Shown here one piece after another: positions 3,795 to 7,684 of a stretch of 7,684 nt of DNA; the stretch's first letter is position 1, and every line of letters starts with the position of its first letter. The stretch covers positions 1 to 7,684 of the forward strand of contig CAMVIO010000091.1 of NCBI GenBank assembly GCA_947167555.1, written 5' to 3'. The notes below the pieces were generated by a model, which was not told where the DNA came from, made no database searches, and was given only the letters and a program-made list of their open reading frames with translations. The position numbers and the translations under genes were made by a program. Origin of the DNA: an uncultured Selenomonadales bacterium. GTDB lineage: Bacteria; Bacillota; Negativicutes; Selenomonadales; Selenomonadaceae.

Positions 3795-4499
3795 ATGGAG
3801 ACGCTTGGAAATCTGATTTTCATTTTGCTGATTTTGGTAGGCGTATTTGTCTTTTCTTACAACCGCCTACAGAAAAGTGCGCAGAATGTCAAGAAATGGC
3901 AATCAAATATTCTGGCGCTGCTTCAAAAGTATGCGGATTGCATCAATAAGTTGCAGGAAATCGTGGCGAATTATGCCGCACATGAAAAATTGGTTCATTT
4001 GACCATTTCCAGCAACCTCACGGAAATGGTCAAGTCCACAAATAATGCGATGATCAATATCCAGGCCTTGGCGCAAAGCTATCCGGCCTTGCAGGCGAAT
4101 CAGAATTATCAATCGTTGATGTGGGAGGTCTCGAATATCCAAACCCAACTACAACAGTGTCGTTTTACTTACAATGAAGCGGTTTCCGTTTACAATGGGC
4201 TGATTTCGACCATCCCAGAGGTTCTTTACGCTAAATCGCTCAACTTCAACGAGGCTCCGTATTACAACCCGGAACAGGAAGCGGAATTGCAAACCTTTAC
4301 GACGGATGACGGCACTGCGCTGAAAGAGCTTTTGCATAAGGGCGCAAGCATGACGATGGACGCCGCGCAGAGTGCGAAAAACAGTTTGCAATCCGCTGTG
4401 CAGGGGCAGACGGAGAAGAACGCGAGCAGTCAGGAGAAAGCTGCGCAAAAGGCAGCGAATAGCGAACAAGCGCAGGGAGGAGACACGGCGAAAAAGTAA
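3795..4499 (+). CDS. lemA: LemA family protein
   Basis: The 234-residue protein has one N-terminal membrane segment (about 5-22, then Ser-Tyr-Asn-Arg-Leu) and the LemA fold of antiparallel helices: YNRLQKSAQNVKKWQSNI, LLQKYADCINKLQEIVANYAAHE, ALAQSYPALQANQNYQSL and the C-terminal RFTYNEAVSVYNGLISTIPEVL (family form 'R.FYN..V..YN....FP'). LemA proteins are widespread, membrane-anchored with the helical part probably outside the cytoplasm, and their molecular role is poorly defined. Residues about 160-234 form a variable, Ala/Gln/Lys-rich tail without the usual partner domain. It starts 33 bases after the first ankyrin gene with GGTGGAGC upstream, in the probable operon. Context suggests it works with the two exported ankyrin proteins (inference). 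Confidence 0.88.
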   Translation: METLGNLIFILLILVGVFVFSYNRLQKSAQNVKKWQSNILALLQKYADCINKLQEIVANYAAHEKLVHLTISSNLTEMVKSTNNAMINIQALAQSYPALQANQNYQSLMWEVSNIQTQLQQCRFTYNEAVSVYNGLISTIPEVLYAKSLNFNEAPYYNPEQEAELQTFTTDDGTALKELLHKGASMTMDAAQSAKNSLQSAVQGQTEKNASSQEKAAQKAANSEQAQGGDTAKK

Positions 4500-4536
4500 T
4501 TCGTAAAGATTGATAATTTGCAGGGAGGACTCGCCG

Positions 4537-5484
4537 ATGAAAAAAAGATTCTTTGTCGCCTTGATTCTTGTGGCAGTCGTGGCTGCGGCAATGCCATTTG
4601 CTATTCCCGCCGTTCAACAAATGGGCGTTGGCAACGTGTTCAACGGCTTGATAGGCGGAAACAGTAATGAAAGCAACAAAACAACTATCGAAACGCCAGC
4701 CCCCGCACCCGAAGGAAAAAAAGAAACAGACGCAAAAAAAGGCGACAACACGAACGGCGCCCCCTCTACCAGTGAACTATCGAACCAAAAGCACGCGCAC
4801 CAAAACCCCACCGCAGATGAAAAACTATTCATTTTAGCGGTAAAGAACAACGACATCGGGACGGCGACCCAGATGTTGAAAAAAGGGGTCGACGTCGATG
4901 GGGTATGGCCCGGAATCGGTTCTTATTCGTCCAGCGCGACCGCTTTTTCCATTGCGTTGCAGGGAAAAAATATGGATATGCTGCAATTTCTTCGCCAAAA
5001 CGGCGCGGACGTCAACGGCTACTACGATTACAACAACAATCGCTTTTGTTATTTGGAATGTGCGACAAGGTCGGCATCCACGGATATCAACATCATTCAG
5101 TTTTTGTTGAACGAAGGAGCCGACGTCAATGGATACACAAGCAGGAACGATGGCGTAAAGGTCATGGCCATTAACAACTGTGCAGGCAGAAAATCACCGG
5201 AACGTGATACTCCCGTGGTACAGCTTTTAATAGAAAAAGGCGCATACCTTGAAAACAAGGATGCAGAAGGCTTTACGCCATTTTTAAAATCCATCGATCA
5301 CAATAACATTGTAATGGCGCGTGTATTTGCCGCTGGGGGCGCCGACCTTGGCGCAAAAGACAAAAAAGGACGGGACGGACTTCAAATCGCCATTGACAAC
5401 AATAATCTTCAACTTTATAAGGATGTGCAGGAAATCATGAACCAAGGACAAAAACCGTCCAAGTACCGTCCTTCCAACTCATAA
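4537..5484 (+). CDS. Second exported ankyrin-repeat protein
   Basis: This 315-residue paralogue of the protein encoded at 2310-3761 starts at the ATG at 4537, placed by AGGGAGGA at 4522-4529; an upstream in-frame ATG has no comparable site. MKKRFF and a long hydrophobic stretch (about 5-25) form a signal peptide or N-terminal anchor. A polar linker rich in Asn, Lys, Pro and Thr (41-78) replaces the Gly-rich one. The shared motif LSNQKHAHQNP (81-91) is followed by EKLFILAVKNNDIGTA and then about six ankyrin-type units to residue 304, with MLKKGVDVDGVWP, LQFLRQNGADVNGYY, IQFLLNEGADVNGY, VQLLIEKGAYLENKD and FAAGGADLGAKDKKGRDGLQIA. It ends right after the ankyrin block and lacks the helical C-terminal domain. 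Synonymous codons differ widely from the first copy, so the duplication is old. Confidence 0.88.
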   Translation: MKKRFFVALILVAVVAAAMPFAIPAVQQMGVGNVFNGLIGGNSNESNKTTIETPAPAPEGKKETDAKKGDNTNGAPSTSELSNQKHAHQNPTADEKLFILAVKNNDIGTATQMLKKGVDVDGVWPGIGSYSSSATAFSIALQGKNMDMLQFLRQNGADVNGYYDYNNNRFCYLECATRSASTDINIIQFLLNEGADVNGYTSRNDGVKVMAINNCAGRKSPERDTPVVQLLIEKGAYLENKDAEGFTPFLKSIDHNNIVMARVFAAGGADLGAKDKKGRDGLQIAIDNNNLQLYKDVQEIMNQGQKPSKYRPSNS

Positions 5485-5571
5485 ATACTGTGCAAATCCA
5501 ATGTCAGCAATGCTGTTTCGGCAGTGGCGGAAGATAAAGTACAAAATACACCAAGAAAGGCGGTAAACAAT

Positions 5572-6090
5572 ATGGACACCAATGAAAATACCAAAAAATT
5601 TTGCATGAAATGCGGAGCTGAACTTGAGCCGGATGCGGTATTCTGCTCCTCATGCGGCACGAAGCAGAACAAGGCAGATATGGCAACTCCTCCGGTAAAT
5701 CATCCTCCGGTATCTCCTGCCGTGCAGGCGAACGTTCCTCCTGCGCCAGTTTTTCCGCAGCAACCGCCACAATTTCAACAACCGCAAGGGTATCCGCAAC
5801 AGCAGATGCAACCGGGCTATCCGCCCCAGCCGCAAATGATTATTGCACAGTCGCCGAAAAGCATGGGACTTGCATTGATTCTCACGTTCCTCTTCGGCCC
5901 GTTGGGACTTTTATACGCATCCGTCAAAGCCGGATTGATTATGATTTGCGTGGCCATCGTTCTTGTTCCTTTGACATTGGGCTTTGGATATTTTATTACC
6001 GTGCCCGTGAGCATGTTTTGGGCTTACTCAGCAGTGGAAAAATACAACAGACAGTTAATGCTTGGACAAATGCCGCCGCAAAGTTTTTGA
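5572..6090 (+). CDS. Zinc-ribbon membrane protein with Pro/Gln-rich linker
   Basis: The 172-residue product begins with a CxxC-x10-CxxC zinc ribbon (Cys11, Cys14, Cys25, Cys28; FCMKCGAELEPDAVFCSSCG). A Pro/Gln-rich, low-complexity linker follows (about 40-93). The C-terminal third (about 97-152) is hydrophobic, with two or three membrane passes: SMGLALILTFLFGPLGLLYASVKAG, then a segment to about 135 and another to about 152, ending YSAVEKYNRQLM. Such proteins are common in Firmicutes and mostly uncharacterised; the ribbon is expected on the cytoplasmic side. The start at 5572 is chosen by AAAGGCGG upstream and by the position of the ribbon; the longer open frame from 5524 lacks a good ribosome site. 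It lies 87 bases after the second ankyrin gene, in the same orientation. Confidence 0.8.
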   Translation: MDTNENTKKFCMKCGAELEPDAVFCSSCGTKQNKADMATPPVNHPPVSPAVQANVPPAPVFPQQPPQFQQPQGYPQQQMQPGYPPQPQMIIAQSPKSMGLALILTFLFGPLGLLYASVKAGLIMICVAIVLVPLTLGFGYFITVPVSMFWAYSAVEKYNRQLMLGQMPPQSF

Positions 6091-6159
6091 GATTGAACGC
6101 CGAACGGCAAAATAAGATATATCGACCATTATGAACACCATTAAAGGAGGAATTTGCTT

Positions 6160-6711
6160 ATGCGTAATTACTTCAAAATCCAAGTATTAATATTGGCAAT
6201 GATGGTATTGTTTTCCGTTTCCGCTTTTGCCCAAAGCCCATATCCTGAAACTTTAGAGGATGGCAATCTCGTCTTGGTTGACGCCCATATGGGGGTTGGC
6301 CGATATGCGGACAGAGGATCTGTCGTCACTCAGCAATATGCACCGCCGGAATACCAGATTGCAATCAATGTTGTAACTGTTACATTTTCTGAAGAGTATT
6401 ACAAGCAATATAAAACGTACGTTGGAAGCCCCTATACAATCGGCCGCGCAGGCCTCTTTCAATTCCGCTATGACTGGAATCGGAAGATTGTTTATCGTTA
6501 TTCAGGACGTGATAATTCATGGAAAATGTGGGATATCAATCGTCAACATACCCATGCAGACGGGGATCCGCTAATCCCGAATGCGGCGGAAGTCGCTTTT
6601 GTATCCGCCTATAACATGCGTTTCTTTGATGATACGGAAGGCTATAACCCAGCGCTTAAAAGGAAGTTGCGCGTCATCAAAGAAGAGTTTTATGCGCAAC
6701 TTGGGATTTGA
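6160..6711 (+). CDS. Small secreted protein of unknown function
   Basis: I do not recognise this 183-residue protein. It has a clear signal peptide (MRNYFK, hydrophobic 8-22, likely cut after AFA at 24). The mature part is beta-rich in appearance and rich in aromatic residues: NLVLVDAHMGVGRYADRGSV, YQIAINVVTVTF, FRYDWNRKIVYRY, and WKMWDINRQHTHADGDP. It has no Cys, no repeats and no membrane segment after the signal, so a free periplasmic or secreted protein is likely. The ATG at 6160 is preceded by AAAGGAGG (6143-6150); a TTG two codons earlier is a poorer start. The gene lies between the two zinc-ribbon genes in the same orientation. A QH-T/A-H motif resembles the QHAH/KHAH motif of the ankyrin proteins, possibly by chance. 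Confidence 0.75.
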   Translation: MRNYFKIQVLILAMMVLFSVSAFAQSPYPETLEDGNLVLVDAHMGVGRYADRGSVVTQQYAPPEYQIAINVVTVTFSEEYYKQYKTYVGSPYTIGRAGLFQFRYDWNRKIVYRYSGRDNSWKMWDINRQHTHADGDPLIPNAAEVAFVSAYNMRFFDDTEGYNPALKRKLRVIKEEFYAQLGI

Positions 6712-6741
6712 GCTTGATGCAACAAGGTGTTGATGGTTGAG

Positions 6742-6762
6742 TTTTGCTCGCAGCAAAATTTT
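6742..6762 (+). terminator. Weak terminator-like hairpin between genes
   Basis: TTTTGCT (6742-6748) and AGCAAAA (6752-6758) form a 7-bp stem with a three-base loop, followed by four T in all (6759-6762). The stem is AT-rich and the T run is short, so it is more likely an attenuator or RNA processing site than a full stop. It may lower expression of the last gene relative to the rest. Confidence 0.35.
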
Positions 6763-6797
6763 GATAATCGCAACGAATAAGAAAAGAGGAAATACAA

Positions 6798-7684
6798 ATG
6801 GAAACTGATGCTAAAAAGTTTTGCGCCAAATGCGGCGCGGAGCTTGAGGACGACGCGCTTTTCTGCTCGGAGTGTGGTACGCCATTACCCAAACAAGAGG
6901 AAACGCCGCAAAACGAAACTCCGATGGAAGGAGCTTCGGAACCTCCGCAAGCCGAAGTCATGAAAGAAGAACCATTAAACACGGAAGCAATACAGGATGA
7001 GAAAACGCTAGAATCTTTCGATACGGCGTCACCCATTCCAGAAAAGGACACGCCCAAAGCCCCCATCCCTGTGACTGAAATACCGAAAAAAGAGCCTCTG
7101 AAAACGGAATCGCCTGTCGCAGAAGCTCCAAGCGAGGAGACACCCGCAAAACCAATAGCCCCTGCGCCGCAAGCGGTTTCTGCGCCAGCGGTGCAACCCG
7201 CGCAGAAGTTCTGCCTCCATTGCGGTGCGTCGCTTCCAATGGACGCCATGTTTTGCCAAAAATGTGGCACGCCTCAAGCTGCGCAACCGCAACAGGCAAG
7301 CACGCCGCCCATGCAGCAACAGCAAATGAATACCTCTCCCGCGCAGCCACAAAGCGTCTCTGCGCAGACGAATCAGCCGTCGGCTTCCAACAACATCAAT
7401 ATCGACGTAGAGGCGTTCAAAGCCGGCGTCAATAAAGGCGGGCTGAATCATGCTCTACTGGGAGCTTCCGTGCTAGCAGGCATTTCCGTTTTTCTACCGT
7501 TGGTAAATGTTGCAGGTATGGCAAATCTGAAGCTGATGGAGATCAGCAGTTTGCTTGCCGTCTTGATTCTTGCCGTTGCGGCAGGAACCGCGTATTCGTC
7601 TATGCTCGGGAAATATGAAATTCCTGTCATCACGGGACACGGTCTCTTATTTTTCCTTTTGTTTGGCGGATTCAAATATCAAAG
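6798..7684 (+). CDS. Double zinc-ribbon membrane protein, 3' end outside the window
   Basis: The frame opens at the ATG at 6798 (AAAGAGGA upstream) and runs without a stop for 295 codons to the window end, so the protein is longer. An N-terminal zinc ribbon (Cys9, Cys12, Cys23, Cys26) closely resembles that of the protein at 5572-6090. A long acidic, Pro/Glu/Thr-rich linker (about 30-135) leads to a second ribbon (Cys139, Cys142, Cys153, Cys156; FCLHCGASLPMDAMFCQKCG), then a Gln/Pro/Ser-rich stretch (about 160-200) and INIDVEAFKAGVNKGGLN. Hydrophobic segments at about 219-240, 250-268 and from 282 on look like membrane passes. Two ribbons joined by disordered linkers to a membrane domain suggest a scaffold or sensor; the function is unknown. 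It is the last visible gene of the probable operon. Confidence 0.8.
   Translation, partial: METDAKKFCAKCGAELEDDALFCSECGTPLPKQEETPQNETPMEGASEPPQAEVMKEEPLNTEAIQDEKTLESFDTASPIPEKDTPKAPIPVTEIPKKEPLKTESPVAEAPSEETPAKPIAPAPQAVSAPAVQPAQKFCLHCGASLPMDAMFCQKCGTPQAAQPQQASTPPMQQQQMNTSPAQPQSVSAQTNQPSASNNINIDVEAFKAGVNKGGLNHALLGASVLAGISVFLPLVNVAGMANLKLMEISSLLAVLILAVAAGTAYSSMLGKYEIPVITGHGLLFFLLFGGFKYQ

Noticed and set aside
5490..5530. Terminator after the second ankyrin gene
   Set aside because: Only a short CAGCAATGCTG palindrome is present, without a T run, so I do not call a terminator.
6677..7270. Minus-strand open frame of 197 codons rich in Ser, Gly, Ala and Phe
   Set aside because: It is the antisense shadow of the double zinc-ribbon gene, whose CxxC motifs and linker are clear on the plus strand.
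1..7684. CRISPR array, tRNA, rRNA or insertion sequence
   Set aside because: No regularly spaced short repeats, no cloverleaf with CCA-type ends, no rRNA-like blocks and no transposase reading frame are visible. The repeats present are two simple pairs.

Overview
The window reads as chromosomal DNA of a low-to-mid-GC Firmicute-type bacterium. Shine-Dalgarno sequences are strong (AAGGAGG, AGGAGGGG), sigma-A-type promoters are recognisable, one regulator starts with TTG, and two perfect copies of the ParB/Spo0J centromere palindrome (parS) are present. The gene style (VapBC, exported ankyrin proteins, LemA, zinc-ribbon membrane proteins) recalls Negativicutes such as Selenomonadaceae, but that placement is a low-confidence inference. 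Exact consensus parS sites usually lie in the origin-proximal part of the chromosome. I see no DnaA-box cluster, so oriC itself is not in the window.

Left part (about 1-2050), all genes on the minus strand. In transcription order: an Xre-type helix-turn-helix regulator (1699-2049), a VapBC toxin-antitoxin operon (968-1599), then a Phd/YefM-RelE/ParE-type toxin-antitoxin operon (84-727). The VapBC promoter carries a perfect 13-bp-arm palindrome over its -10 box. The phd-relE operon is bracketed by a 40-bp direct repeat containing parS. The vapBC operon is bracketed by a repeat of the last codons of the Xre gene. Both repeat pairs are offset by exactly 792 bp, so each toxin-antitoxin operon looks like a discrete insertion between direct repeats.

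Middle (2050-2309): a dense divergent control region. It has a good plus-strand promoter (TTGACT, 17 bp, TATACT) whose spacer holds a GAC-N5-GTC palindrome. The same 11-bp core recurs inverted 80 bp downstream, and a degenerate copy lies 40 bp upstream beside the regulator's own promoter. A CTTAAT-N5-CTTAAT direct repeat touches the -35, and a 9-bp stem-loop sits just before the first gene. The neighbouring Xre protein is the obvious candidate ligand for the palindromes.

Right part (2310-7684), six plus-strand genes with short gaps and no strong terminator, hence a probable operon: exported ankyrin protein with an extra C-terminal helical domain; LemA-family membrane protein; second exported ankyrin protein without that domain; zinc-ribbon membrane protein with a Pro/Gln-rich linker; small secreted protein of unknown function; and a larger double-zinc-ribbon membrane protein cut by the window end. 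Four or five of the six products are predicted to enter or cross the membrane. This suggests an envelope-located protein-interaction system, possibly related to envelope stress or defence. Its function cannot be read from the sequence, and this operon is the best candidate here for an undescribed system.
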